Of a DNA stretch of 64,000 bases, positions 22,889 through 34,179 are shown piece by piece. A program made the translations under genes and the position numbers. This stretch comes from Basidiobolus meristosporus CBS 931.73. Lineage: Eukaryota > Basidiobolomycota > Basidiobolomycetes > Basidiobolales > Basidiobolaceae. The notes beneath the pieces were generated by a model that was not told where the DNA came from, searched no databases, and saw only the letters and a list, made by a program, of their open reading frames with translations. Each line of letters opens with the position of its first letter. Within the stretch, counting starts at the first letter, position 1. The stretch is from contig MCFE01000083.1 in assembly GCA_002104905.1 (NCBI GenBank), positions 62,001-126,000 on the forward strand. Direction: 5' to 3'.

Positions 22889-23257
22889 AGTTGCAATTCC
22901 AAGATGAGCTTTGAATATAAAGAACTTATCAAGAAATAGTAAAAATAGTTAAACTGGACTTATTCATAAAGAAGCTCAGTATTTGAGCCACTATAGTGGT
23001 AATACAACTGTAACACTAAGTTAGGAAAGTTTCCTAAATGTTAGGAGCATTCTGCAACAGTTTGAAGAGTTATATATAAAGCATGACAAACATGCTAATT
23101 TGATCCTGACTATATAGGAATAATCATAAGATCATATATTGGAGTTGAGGTGGCTAAGTTAGGGCTGTAAGTGAGTCCTAGAGTGAAAACAATTAGTCCA
23201 GAATTGCTTAGTAAGCTCATAGCTGCTGTATGATACCAAGTGGTCCTATAATTAACA
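22889..23257 (-). repeat. 5' LTR of copia-B1 (369 bp)
   Basis: Same length and sequence family as 24583-24951 and 25978-26346. Element-strand start is TGTTAATTATAGG and its end is GGAATTGCAACT. Confidence 0.8.
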
Positions 23258-23570
23258 AATATAGGCTTAAGACCTAGTGCTCCTTAGTACAGTCTACAGC
23301 TGAGTTGCAATGGGTGGTTTAATAAAAGTAACTCAATATGTATGCATGAAAAGTAAGAGGACTGGTTGAGTCAGGAAGTACACATTGTACAAAAGAGGCA
23401 ATTTTCAATCAATATATACCAGTGTGGGAGATTATTGCCCCATTGAAAGTAAGAAAAATGAGGCAAATCAATTAAAAATCAATGTGGGGACCAACGTGCT
23501 GAGATACTTGGCATTGTTTTTTTGTCAAATCTAGGTGCAATTATATTCAACAGCTTTGTACAATATCCTA
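23258..23570 (-). repeat. Fragment of Rep-E left end, reversed
   Basis: The reverse complement matches 1450-1700 of Rep-E copy 1, including TGCCTCTTTTGTACA-like and CTTCCTGACTCAACCAGTCC blocks and the terminal TGTTGAATATAATTGCAC. Only the non-coding end is present. Confidence 0.6.
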
Positions 23571-24438
23571 GTGGCATATGCACCTCTTAGTTATGAGATC
23601 TAAATTGGCAACAGTGCACTGATGGGCTTCTTTTATTTTTTATATGTACTCTAATACACCTAACAGTGCTTTGCCAGTATTTGTGTTGGGTTTGCATTGT
23701 ATTGTGGCAGTTTTGCAGCTATTTCTTTATACTTACAAAAGGCTAACTGGCCTATAGTTTCAGTGGCAGATATTGCAAAAAAGGCATTATTTTGATGGAC
23801 TTTTTGTGGCACTCTATTGGCACTATCATGGCAGTATGCTGCCAACTGCTAGTTTGGTACAATAGCAACATACCAGCTTACTAAGTGATACTTCATTTCC
23901 TTACCTCCTGTGGTACCACTTATATATTGAACTTTGGATTCACACCTCTTCATTTGCATAAATTCCTCAACCATAGGTATTTCATATTTGGTTGAGATCC
24001 TGGCCACCTGCAAACTATCCCCTTCATATGTTGAAATGTGCTGTAACTAACATTCCCTGCCACTTCCACATCACAGCTTTCTGGCACAACACTTGCAAAG
24101 TGGCCATTTGCCCTCTATTGCAAGCCATATATCCCCTTGCAAAGAAGCATTTCTGACCACCATATGTGCAATGAATACATTTCTAACATCTACAAAATAC
24201 ATTTGGTACTTATTCATTGCAATTCTATTCCCTAGTGGATTTCAGTCCTTCTTGTAGGTCTGCTCCAGTACATTTCCTGTGTGTTCTTTGTTGAAAGTTG
24301 CAGAGAGTGGTTTGTACCCAAAAAGTACCTAACACAATTGGGTAAAGTAGTCAGGCAGTAATCAATTGCTAGTACATCTATCTAAGCCTTACCTTGCACA
24401 GCTGCTTACCTATTCATTGAAGCTACTCACCTTCTGAA
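23571..24438. other. AT-rich DNA, nothing recognised
   Basis: No long frame, no LTR match and no RNA gene signal seen. Possibly very old copia internal sequence. Confidence 0.35.
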
Positions 24439-24582
24439 TGTTGCTACTATGAAAGTGTTTTGGATGTAAAAAACCTATCAAGATATACTGATAATAGTTT
24501 AGCTACTGTTAATTCATAAGGAAGCTCAGCATTTTACCCTTTTGGAACTAATACAAATGTAACACTGAGTTAGAGATGTTTC

Positions 24583-24951
24583 TGTTGAAATATTGGACTA
24601 TTTGGTATCATTCTGCAGCTAAAATCTTACTTAACAATTCTGGACTAGTTGTGGTCACTGTGGGACTAGCCTACAGCTCTAACTTTACCACTTTCTTCAG
24701 GTCTATGATCTAATGATTATTCCCCTATAGTCAGGATCAAATTAGCACTAATATTGACTATCATGTACTAACCCTGAAACTGTTACAGAATGCTCTTGAA
24801 TATTGAGAAACCCTCCTTACTTAGTGTTACAGCAGTATTACTTATACAAAGGTACAAATACTGGGCTTCTTTACTAATAAACAATTGCTCAACCATTATC
24901 ATTATTTCTGGATAAGTTCCTTATATCCAAATCACTTCTTAAATTGCAACA
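24583..24951 (+). mobile_element. Solo copia-B LTR nested in a copia-B LTR, TSD GTTTC
   Basis: Full 369-bp LTR, TGTTGAAATATTGG to AAATTGCAACA, flanked on both sides by GTTTC (24578-24582 and 24952-24956). Removing it restores a continuous LTR of the same family in the opposite orientation. Confidence 0.88.
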
Positions 24952-25194
24952 GTTTCCCAATATTCAGGAGTAAGCTCTGACAGCTTCAGGGTTGATAGAA
25001 AATGTGGGGTGAAAATGCTAATTTGATGTTGACTATTGTGGATTAGATAATGGATTATTCAGCTGTAAGAATGCAATAAAGTTTGGGCTGTAGATGAGTC
25101 TTACAGTGACAAAGACTAGTCTACAATTGTTAAGTAGATCTTGGCTGCTGAATGATACCAATCAGTTGAGTATTCCAACACCTCCCCCAACTAA

Positions 25195-25960
25195 AACACT
25201 TCTTAGTCCTACTCTCTCTCTGAGATTCTGCAATGCTGGCAGATATAGTGTTTTGTCTCTGCAACTGCTTTCAATTTGTCTGTTGGGCAGTCAACTGACT
25301 ATCAGATTATTTTCTTCAGCTTCCCTCATGAGGTATTGTTGTGAACTCATGTGCCTAGTTCTAGCATGATATGTAGGACTTCTAGCTATTGAAAGACAAC
25401 TTTGATTATCCTTGTCAATGTTGTAAGAGTCTTGGACATAATGATTTATTGTTTGTAATAGTAGTATTTACACTTCTACATGATCTTGGATATACAAACA
25501 CACAGAATAGGTCAAGGAAGGTCCCAAGAACATGTGTGCAAAGTCTGGGGCTGTTTTAATAACTTTGAGAATTCTCAAGCTCTGGATACCTGGTATTTTG
25601 GTGGGAAAAATTCTAAGTAAATCCCAACAAGAAATTTGGTCAGTATTCTCTAGTATTTGAAGGTAATGATCTCAGTGACTAAGTTAGGTGAATATTTGGT
25701 GGAATTACAAATCTTTACAACAGTAAATACCAGCTTGTTCTTCTCAACTGCAAATTCAAGTTTGTATAATTTCTGGTGATTACAAAGCCTTATTAATTGC
25801 TCACAGGTAGCCAGTGTTCTGCCTCTGTTGTAGAAAGTGCCACAGCTGGTTGTTTCCAGCTATTCCAAGTGCTAGCTTAACTAGGATAGAAATAAACACT
25901 CCGGGGTGGGGCTTTTGGCAATCATATTTCTTTTCTAATTTTGATAACCAAAGCCCTTGA
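25195..25960 (-). pseudogene. Copia-B2 RNase H remnant
   Basis: The minus strand keeps pieces matching the copia RNase H, including sequence around 25800-25870 that encodes the STTEAEY-like region. It is split by the solo LTR at 25419-25722 and carries several stops. Confidence 0.55.
25419..25722 (-). mobile_element. Solo copia-A LTR (304 bp), imperfect TSD GTCAA/GTAAA
   Basis: TGTTGTAAGAGTC to TCTTTACAACA. It lacks about 40 bp after the first 20 bases compared with the 349-bp LTRs. Flanking five bases are GTCAA and GTAAA, a duplication with one later change. Confidence 0.85.
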
Positions 25961-26743
25961 AATTAGGGCCAATTAGCAGTTGGAATATTTTACTACTTGA
26001 TATCATTCTGCAGCTATTGATTTACTGAGGAGTTCTAGACTAGTCAAAGTTGTGGTAGCAGTCAATCATGGCCCAAACCTGACTAACTTCTTTTAGATCC
26101 ACAATCCTATGATTATTCCCATATATTCAAAATGATATTTGCACTTTTACTAAACATTAAGTATTAGCAGTGAAGCAGTTGCAGGATGCTCCTGAATAGT
26201 GATAAACTCTGCAACTTGGTGCCACAGCTGCATTATAATGAAAATGGCATAAAAACTGATCTCCTTTGGGAATAAATAACTTTTTTACTATCATCAGTAG
26301 CTCTATAAAAGTTCCTTAAATCCAAAACACTTCTTAAGCTAGAGCATGTAATGAGCCCCAATTACCTTAGTCTATTTTAAAGATCACTTCTAGCAACAAA
26401 CAGAATCACACAATTATCTTCCACATAAAGGAAAGGCTTGTTGGGGAGAACTGCATATGTTGGAGAATCAGGATGCAGATCCAGTTTGATAAACAAGTGC
26501 TCTGGAACATAGTAATAGTCAGAAGCTGAGCCCAAAGGGAAGAAGCTGAAGTTGACAAGCTACAAGTGGAGAGAAATACTGTAGATGCCATATGCATCAA
26601 TGTTCAAGACTTCTTTGTGGGACAAGTTCCTGCAGTAATACTGCCAAAGAATCCAGGAATATCTCAGAGACAATCAGGACAGCAAAATCAGCTTCAAGCA
26701 AGCTCTATTTAAATAGTGGGTAAGATACATGGGGCAATAAGTC

Positions 26744-26894
26744 ATGCAAGAGGAGTACTATTCACTAATTAGGCCAAAAAACATGGAGCTTGCAGATCTA
26801 CCAAATGGGACAAATCCAATAGGATACCAATGGGCCTACAAGATCAAGATAACATCAAAAGGAGCTATTGTTAAGTCAAAGGCTAGATTGGCGG
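26744..26894 (+). pseudogene. Copia-B3 RT N-terminus
   Basis: Reads MQEEYYSLIRPKNMELADLP, then PIGYQWAYKIKITSKGAIV, then KSKARL, matching the start of copia reverse transcriptase. Interrupted by LTR-D immediately afterwards. Confidence 0.75.
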
Positions 26895-27698
26895 TGTGGT
26901 GGTGTAGAGGTACTCCTGGGAGAAGCTACACAACTCAAGGTGTGTGAGGTGTCTGATGGGTGCAATAACCTCTGTGTCTAAACTGCTGGTGTCTTTGTTA
27001 ATATGTCACTATGGTAAAAACTCCTGCTTCTCTAGCTTCCTAGGTGCTCCAAGTGTCTCCAAAGGCCTCTGAGTGTCTTGTGCACTACCCTGAAAAGCTC
27101 CTTGATGGCAGGTCTGAGATGTACTGTTGAAGGCAGGTGCAGTGATCAACTGCTAATCAATAAGGTAGAAGTGTTCCTAATAGAAGGGATGATTTATTGA
27201 TGAGGGATTGCTTTCCCTTAAATACTTTTCCTGATTGCCAAGTGATTACTAATGCCAAGGTTCTAGAAGATTCTAGGTATCAGTGGATTTCTTGATGACA
27301 TCACTATGAGCTAAAACTATGCCAAGAATGTCCTGGAAGGTTCTAAAAGGCACAGCACTCTCAACCAATCAGGAACCAGTAGTCTGAAACCTGTGAAACA
27401 TAGAAATACCATATATGGTATTGAAATGGTAGGGATGGTAACATAGACCTAGGTCATGTGGCACGGGTACTGACGCGGGTACTTGCCTTATATGGATACA
27501 TCTACTGATCACAAAGCTGAATAACATCTGGGATAACTAATGCTAATAACTAATCAGGGTAAACATCATATGGGGATAATACTGATAATATGGGCAAAAG
27601 AAGAATGGGATAATACTGATAAGATAAAATATGGATAAGTATATCATAGTGACTATATGAATAAACTTGTCTGTGGGAGGTATGTTTACTCTACCACA
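26895..27698 (-). mobile_element. Solo LTR-D (804 bp), TSD GCGG
   Basis: TGTGGTGGTGTAGAGG to TCTACCACA with GCGG at 26891-26894 and 27699-27702. The copia RT reading continues across the gap once it is removed (KARL before, KGSY after). It is a shorter subtype than 6176-7247 and closest to 15389-16178. Confidence 0.87.
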
Positions 27699-28390
27699 GC
27701 GGCTAAAGGCTCTTACTAAATTAGGGACTAAGCTTCAAGGAAACCTTTGCTGCAGTAGTCAAGTTTAACTTCAGTATAACAGCTCTAGCTCTGGCAGCTG
27801 TACACAGTGTAGATCTGCACCATATAGATGTCAAAAGAGCCTTTCAAAATGGGGATTTGTAAAAAACCATATATAGGGCGCAACTGCAAGGCTTAGAAGG
27901 TCCCAACAAAGTTTGCAAGCTCAGAAAACTGCTGTGTGACCCAGAGAAGGCAGCTGCAGGATGGTTTGATATAGTTTATGCTTCTCTTGAGGAGACAAGG
28001 CCCTTTTGTTGCACTGCAGATCTCCATAATGTATAAATCGGTGTCACAATGGAGTTATTATCCCAGTTATTTATATAGACATCCTAAGAATTGCTACAAG
28101 CAAACATGAAAAATTGATCAGTCAAAATCATATCTCTATTGCAAATTGCAGACAACTGATCTTAAAAATGCACTTTAGGCTTGGAGTTGATGCCAAGTCT
28201 AACATATTTATGCAAAAAACCTTACTGAATCAATGCAAGTATAGCAAAAACATTCTTGAATGCTTCAAAATGGAATATTACAAGCCTGCAACAGGCTCCA
28301 GGGACATCAATCCAAGATTGAGCAAATCTTGGCCAGTTTTGGGTAAAATCTGCCCAAATCTAGACCAAACCTTCCCTATCCATTAAAGGT
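27699..28390 (+). pseudogene. Copia-B3 RT continuation
   Basis: Conceptual pieces include KETFAAVVKFNFSITALALA, HHIDVKRAFQNGDL, KVCKLRKLLCDPEKA and a weak IDILRIATSKHE at the YVDD position, followed by FMQKTLLNQCKYSKNILE. These are copia RT motifs in the right order with many stops. The catalytic Asp-Asp pair is not intact. Confidence 0.7.
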
Positions 28391-29277
28391 CATCAGTTTA
28401 ATTAATTTGATGGTATCTAGAAATCTAGATATTGGAGTGGCAGTGGGAAATATCATTCATTTATGCACAATCATGACTCTGATCAAATTACGGGTATAAG
28501 TCTTAATATTGGAGTTGCAGAAGTAGTTTGCCAGTATTGTATTTACTAAAATTTGAGCTGAGCTTTACTCAGGGGCCACTAGCTTGTTATGCACATTCTG
28601 CCAGATAAATTGCTTACTAATTACTTTTCCCAATGTAGCTTGTGGATGATGACTCATGCAGTTGCATCGTTATTACCCAATTAGATCTTACTCAATATAT
28701 CTATTTCTGTCTAATAAGGCTCTGCTAATTCATCTGCTGGCTAATAACAATGATCTACTATATAAAGATGATATACTAATAGGCCAAACCCAAAACTGAC
28801 TGTTTAATCATAAACTGATCTTATTGAAATATTCAATCCTCAGATCATTTTGTTGCTTTTTGCCAGAGCTGGGTGGGACCTCCTGAATCCATTTTCTTGT
28901 GTTATCAGTATGCTGATGGTGCAGTATTGTCAGTAAGACTTGCAGACTTGAGTCTGTGACTATGGACCTGCTATGGTTGGATGGTTGAATGTCTTAGCTC
29001 AGTTCTCAGTTAAAATAATTAGTTTTATGCTTAGCATATTTGAATATCAATGTTATCTATCATGTTAGTAATATTAGTCAGCAAATGATTCAGCAGATCC
29101 TTATTAGACAGAAATAGAAATATTGAGTAGATCAGATTGGTGAATAATGATGCAATCAGATGAGTCATCAGCCACAACCTACACTAGGAGTTGCAATTAG
29201 TCAGCAATTGATCTGGCAAAATGCATATAAGGAGCTGCTGAAACTTGGATAACAATAAGCTCAAGTCTTGGTGAATA
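28391..29277. repeat. Gypsy-2 LTR (LTR-C) copies and 3' internal fragment
   Basis: 28497-28845 matches the LTR at 34930-35293 in the same orientation. 28846-28979 matches the adjoining internal sequence at 32945-33060 (TGTGTTATCAGTAT, then GACTTGAGTCTGTG). 28980-29277 is the same LTR reversed. They are remnants of at least two Gypsy-2 insertions. No coding sequence. 28391-28496 shows nothing recognisable. Confidence 0.6.
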
Positions 29278-29459
29278 GGCTTGTTCCGTTGGATAGTGCC
29301 ACATAGTGCTAGCCTGTTTATAGTGCTGGATCAATCCGGCACCCTACGGCACTATCTGGCACTATAATTTCTACCATGATGCCAGTGGTATGATACAGTT
29401 ACTGGTAATTTTACTCAATCTTACTTATGTTGCTCAGAATAGTGCTTTCCTTGCTTTGT

Positions 29460-30341
29460 TTACTCTTCATAATGCTCCAGACACATTTCTCTCAGTGGAT
29501 GTCTTCTTGTATGAACATACTGTGCATTAATAAGTATCTTAACTATTTTACCTATTCTGCTGTTTTCTCCTATATATGACTTTCCTCTGTATTTACCTGC
29601 CAATATGCTGAATCTCTTCAGATATCCAAATGTGTGCTCTACCCTTACTCTGAAATGATTAAATATCTCATTGTAGAGCTTCTGCTTCCTGCTAAGTACA
29701 CCATTCCTTGGCTTCCTATAAGCTGTAATACATCCTAATCTCTGACAATCCTCTCCTATATAAGCTAAGTCTGCCATACATTTCTCCCCTCTACTGAATT
29801 CAGGATGATTCTCTACCCAGAGTGCTTTGTCATGCCTACTTCCAGCAAATGGCCCACTAAACCAGATGATGTTAACCTCAATGTCAGACAGTGCTTGAAA
29901 CTTCACACAGTGTGCCTTGTACTTGCCAGAATAGAAGTGTCTCTGCCCTCTAGAAGGTCTGTTAATCCTCACTGGGAAGGTATCCAAAATACTCCTGATA
30001 TGGAACCTGTTGCTGAATACTCTGGGATATGGAAGTCTATTGGAGCTTCTGAACCTAGTATTCCAAGCTTGCTCTAAGTCATTCATACCCTCTGCAAGGT
30101 GGTTCTCCATTGCTGTCAGCTGGGAATGAAAGCTTCTAGGACTTTTGTTGCCATGGATGGTGGAATGAAACCTTGTAGGGCAATAGTTCTTGTAATAGCA
30201 GAGAGGCTTAAGAGATCTCCTTGAGTAGATTGGGGTTGATGGTCCACAGTACTTGGAATAGATCTCCTCTAGTGTGTCAAAAGGAAATCCAGTGGTAGTG
30301 ATGGGATTGATGAGAAAAGACCATTCAGATGAGTAAGTCAT
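29460..30341 (-). CDS. DDE superfamily transposase (HARBI1-like), uninterrupted
   Basis: 293 residues with no stop or frameshift. The DDE_Tnp_4-type core shows Asp120 in SILDTFPVRINRP, Asp191 in CMADLAYIGED and Glu235 in RVRVEHTFGYLKRF, the spacing and context expected of the catalytic triad. SRHDKALW at 168-175 is the conserved block between the first two acids. The first ~70 residues hold Cys-rich sequence (CYYKNYC). It is somewhat short for the family, so an upstream exon may exist. Predicted to cut and rejoin the element ends and those of the MITEs. It faces away from the second gene, with a 0.26-0.6 kb shared promoter region. Confidence 0.85.
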   Translation of the reverse strand: MTYSSEWSFLINPITTTGFPFDTLEEIYSKYCGPSTPIYSRRSLKPLCYYKNYCPTRFHSTIHGNKSPRSFHSQLTAMENHLAEGMNDLEQAWNTRFRSSNRLPYPRVFSNRFHIRSILDTFPVRINRPSRGQRHFYSGKYKAHCVKFQALSDIEVNIIWFSGPFAGSRHDKALWVENHPEFSRGEKCMADLAYIGEDCQRLGCITAYRKPRNGVLSRKQKLYNEIFNHFRVRVEHTFGYLKRFSILAGKYRGKSYIGENSRIGKIVKILINAQYVHTRRHPLREMCLEHYEE

Positions 30342-30603
30342 ATTAAAATTGGTAGATGATTGTATAAAGGCGGTTTGAATCGATTTGGCGCAATCCGCCT
30401 TATTTATCTGATTTTTAATACATTATGGTTAAATCTCCATCAATTGCCACGTATCCCATCATTATGTCGCAAAAATCATCCGCAAACAATGCCTTGATAC
30501 TTTTATTGATGCTTTAATCATAGGTCTATAATCAAATAGGAAATCTGCGATTGATGTGATCTGATCCGTGTCAATGCAATCCAAGATGCATCATGCATAA
30601 TAT

Positions 30604-31946
30604 ATGGAGATTTCAACAATCACATTAGTTTTCATATATATTTCATATAAGACCAGGTTGATGTCAATATACTGCTGTATAAGTATCCAAATACGTTGCT
30701 ATGGTCCCCATACCAAGCCTCAACTCATCTTTAGTACAACCCAGACAAAACCCATCCCCCAGCTCACAAGCGCGTCCGGACCGGAAAAGTCAATGTTGGA
30801 TCCGTTCAAATTCTCGCCAAATGATTTTAGTATGGCCCAAGTGTCTATGATGAGCCTTCATACAGATATTTGGGCACTACTGATTAATCTAGCAGAACTA
30901 GATACCTCAGAGAGTCGACAAAGATGGAAGAATTTGAGTAGAAAGCTGTGGCATGAGTCTACATCAAGATGCCAGCCAATGTATGTAAAAAGATATATAA
31001 CAAGACAAGTATTGAAATCAAGAATGAGCTGAGAGTGAGGGGATTTGACAAAGAAGCCGCGCGGGAGCGATTTTGTGCGCAATTTGCACAGTACTGGCCG
31101 GACGCGTCTGTTCGTGCCTCAACTTTGGGAACCAAAGAGATTTTGAATGAGTTTTTGCCTCAAATGACTAATGTACTACGTGATATATTAGTAGAGCTAA
31201 GTGGCTTCCGAGAGCAATATACACAGGACTCATCCAGGCAACAGCTCCAAAGTATCAGACAGAGGGTAAGTGAATACCTTGAGGAATCAGATGGTGAGCT
31301 TCAGGAGGAAGAATACAGACCGCGAGCAACATCATCCAGATCGCGCCAGCACGCCTTGCTGGATTCCCTACCATCTCTTGCAACCACAGCGCACCGGCGC
31401 ACGTCAGTCCAAAGTACTCCAACACCCTATACCGGAACGCCCCACCTCAAGTCAACGCGTGTCGGGTCAACGCGCGCGCTTCAGAGCAAAACTACAAGAA
31501 CTTGCCAAACTGCTTATTTAGACACAAGTCCATTGGAGCGGACCGAGTTGCATCAACTTGCAGCATCACATCAAACTCAGCCAAGGGCCATCTCAACGCA
31601 TCAAGGCGCGCCTGCGCGTGCCGTTTTGCCTGACCATCAGCAAGTTACTTCTGGTGAACTGACTGATGATGACCAACATGAAGTGCCTCAGCCACCGGAG
31701 CCCTTGGCAAGTAAAAGAACGCGTCAGTGCGTGGCACTACAGGCCGGTTCAGTTGGTTCAGTCGGAGCAATTCAGCGTGGCCAAGCTGTAGCATTGCACT
31801 CATCAACTAGGAGGCAATATACTGACTACGAATACACAAGTAGCCAAGATGATAGTCAGCCAGGAAGTAGTATAGGTGTGCAAAGTGAGTCACTACCAAA
31901 TGCTTCAGTAGTAATCCCTGTGAGAAAAAAACCCAGGAGAAGATGA
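30604..31946 (+). CDS. Second gene of the Harbinger-like element (probable DNA-binding/accessory protein)
   Basis: Two overlapping frames: 30604-31032 (possible start at 30795, ending with a W-x-NLSRKLWHE helical stretch) and 30969-31946 (325 residues). They lie in different frames and overlap by 64 bp, so either an intron or a one-base change joins them. The main frame has a helical N-terminus (EIKNELRVRGFDKEAARERF), a long Ser/Thr/Gln-rich disordered middle and a basic C-terminal nuclear signal KKPRRR. PIF/Harbinger elements usually carry a Myb/SANT-like partner protein in this position. I cannot see a clear Myb triad, so the role is inferred from context. Confidence 0.6.
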
Positions 31947-32327
31947 TGCAATCGCTTTGAATCGCTCACATTCGTAATGATCCCGACAACCCTTTTTTTT
32001 TGCGATCAGAATTGAGCCGTCGCAAATCAGTGATCATCAAATTTTTGATATAAGTAATATCAAGGTTGTCTCACATTTGAGACAGAACCCCTATAAATAA
32101 ACACCCTGCATATATATACATCATCTGTAATACCAGTGCAGCTATTGGATCTGTTTTGCACCTACACGATCGCTTGCGTGCTGGCTATGACACCTTGTCC
32201 AATCACTAGGATCAGGGATATACTTGCTCAATGAGCAAAATGGGATATTTGATGGCAAATCAGGTAGCTTTTTTAGTAGTCAATGAGCCAATTGGGGGCT
32301 GCCAGCTTCAGGATACTTTTGGACCAA

Positions 32328-32689
32328 TTAACCACTGAGATACCATCCAATTGGAGTGAGGGTAACCAAAATGGTAAGTATTAGTGTAGTTTATAGTGTG
32401 ATACACATTTATTTCCATTTGCATTAAAGAAACATATCCAATTACCGGATTTTACCTGCCCTAATAGCGGTATCCGATTGCGCACATGATGCAAACATTA
32501 CAAGTTGGCGCAATCATCCGTTCCAACCTCATCGTGTCAGATTGTGCCATAGTGTGCGAGATTGTCCCGCATAGTGCAAAATCGTCCAAAAACAATCCTT
32601 CCTTCTGGTAGCTATAATATCGCGCCCCATTGTTCTTTACAACCGCGGATTGCGCCGCACGCCCTGGCACGGTACGATGGAACAAGTCT
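32328..32689. repeat. Right subterminal region of the Harbinger-like element
   Basis: Aligned with 1-366. Most differences are CpG versus TpG/CpA changes (for example ATCGCGCACGTG versus ATTGCGCACATG). Ends in GATGGAACAAGTCT. Confidence 0.75.
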
Positions 32690-32999
32690 ATATGCTAAAA
32701 CTCTTGATATAAGAGTTGTAGAGGAATTGGAAGCTTAGCTAGTATTGCATTCACTAAAACTTGACCAGATCTTTGTTGAAGTTCCAGCTGCTCCTCATAT
32801 ACACTCTGGCAGATCAATTGCCAACTAATCATATATCCTGATCTGATGGATAATTCTGATATACCATAGGCTAAGCATAAAGCTAAATGAGTTGACTAAG
32901 AATTGATCTAAATCAGACATTCAAGGGTCAGTTCATAACATTCTTCCTTACTGAAGATGAGAGGCTTCTTTAGAATCTCTTTTCCTGTGATACCAGTAT

Positions 33000-34020
33000 T
33001 TTGATGGGTCAGCATTATTGGGAAGTCTTGCAAGCTTGAGTCTGTCTTTATGAATTAAATCCTGTTAGACATTCCCATGTTTGTCTACTAAATGGTATGT
33101 TGCAAATGGGCATTCTCTAATGGTCTTCAATGGTCCTGTTCATTGTGTCTCAAGTTTCTTCCAGACGTTGTTTGTTAACAATAAAAGTTCCAAGCAGTCA
33201 AAGCATATAGTGATGTAGTCTTATCAAGTCCCTGCTTCACCTTTTCAGCACTTTTGAGAATTTGGCATGTGCCTCCTGACTTTTTTGTTCCAATTGTTGG
33301 TGTCTACTGGACTGACTGAGTTCATCCTCCAAGTAGTTGGTGGTTTTTGGCTGTATGTGATCTCCTGGAATCATTGGTTCATGTCCAATGGCAATTGTTG
33401 GGTGGTGTTCTGGACCCTAACTCTGCAGGCAAACAGTGACTGGTCTATATACTTTTACCAGCTGCTTACAGCTCTATTTGCATACTAGGTTAGCACTTCC
33501 CCAGATAATCAATGAAACCACTCAGTGACACCATTAGTTATATAGTGATATGCCAAAGTTTTCAAATGTTTGATATATAGCATTTCCTAGTATGCTTCCA
33601 ATGTCTTTACCACTATGCTTGCTCCTCTATCCAATATGATTTCCACAGGGAATCCAAACATCATGATGATCTCATGGTAAATGAAACTTGCTGCTTCTTG
33701 TTCACTGGCTGCTGGTACAGCACTTGTCACTGGTCTTTGGGCTGCATGTTTAAATGCTACTAAAATTCCCCAAATGCATTTCCCATTACTGGCAGTCTTC
33801 CAATAAAATCAATCCCTCTTCTCTGAGATGTTCTTACTGGCTACAAAGGCAACAGCTCAGCAATTCCCTGTGGTTACCTTGGCTGATTTGGTAACTAAGG
33901 GATGTTTTCACTAGCTTCTCAATATTGTATTTCATTCTGGGCCACCATGTTCTAGCTTTTACAAGGCTATAGGTTCCTTCAGTTCCAAGATGTTTGTGTC
34001 CATTATTTAGCTTGTGCATC
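33000..34020 (-). pseudogene. Gypsy-2 integrase remnant
   Basis: 33834-34019 reads MHKLNNGHKHLGTEGTYSLV and ARTWWPRMKYNIEKLV, the first half of the HHCC zinc finger, matching 20635-20760. Further left the integrase core is detectable only as broken pieces. Confidence 0.65.
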
Positions 34021-34179
34021 AGATCAAGGCAAAGAACATAGGGATAATAGGCAATAGGGCTTTCATCAACAATCTGGTAGAGTGTTTCATCCTGTGCTAC
34101 AAATTTGTTGGCTCCATCATCAGCAGTCTTCTTGATGTCTTCATATACCTCATGGGCAATGCCATGGTCTTCTAAGAAC

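Larger units (their letters stand above)
20767..23257 (-). mobile_element. Copia-B1: truncated copia element of a second family
   Basis: The 5' LTR is at the right (22889-23257, 369 bp), followed leftward by the primer-binding site, decayed gag, integrase remnants and the integrase/RT linker. The element stops at 20767 against Gypsy-2, so RT, RNase H and the 3' LTR are missing. A Harbinger-family MITE sits inside it (20984-21193). Confidence 0.78.
24439..25977 (-). mobile_element. Copia-B2: 3' LTR and RNase H end of a copia element with two nested solo LTRs
   Basis: The 3' LTR is split into 24439-24582 and 24957-25180 by a solo copia-B LTR; together these pieces give about 369 bp. The polypurine tract GTTGGGGGAGG (minus strand) lies at 25181-25191. 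RNase H remnants follow at 25195-25418 and 25723-25960, split by a solo copia-A LTR. The rest of the element is absent. Confidence 0.72.
25978..28390 (+). mobile_element. Copia-B3: plus-strand copia element, 5' part, with nested LTR-D
   Basis: 5' LTR 25978-26346 (369 bp), then a diverged primer-binding site (TGTAATGAGCCC), short decayed sequence, RT N-terminus at 26744-26890, solo LTR-D at 26895-27698 and continued RT to about 28390. Gag, protease and integrase are mostly deleted between 26360 and 26740. No 3' LTR is found downstream. Confidence 0.75.
29278..32689. mobile_element. PIF/Harbinger-like DNA transposon, full length (3.4 kb)
   Basis: Ends are GGCTTGTTCCGTTGGATAGTGCCA and, reversed, AGACTTGTTCCATCGTACC with GTGCCA next, matching the MITE ends. 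Subterminal GGCAC repeats lie at 29330-29365. It carries two head-to-head genes, a DDE transposase (minus) and a second ORF (plus), the two-gene layout known for PIF/Harbinger. The right 360 bp is CpG-rich and matches the copy at 1-366. Flanks are AATA and ATAT, so the target duplication is not clean. Confidence 0.85.
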
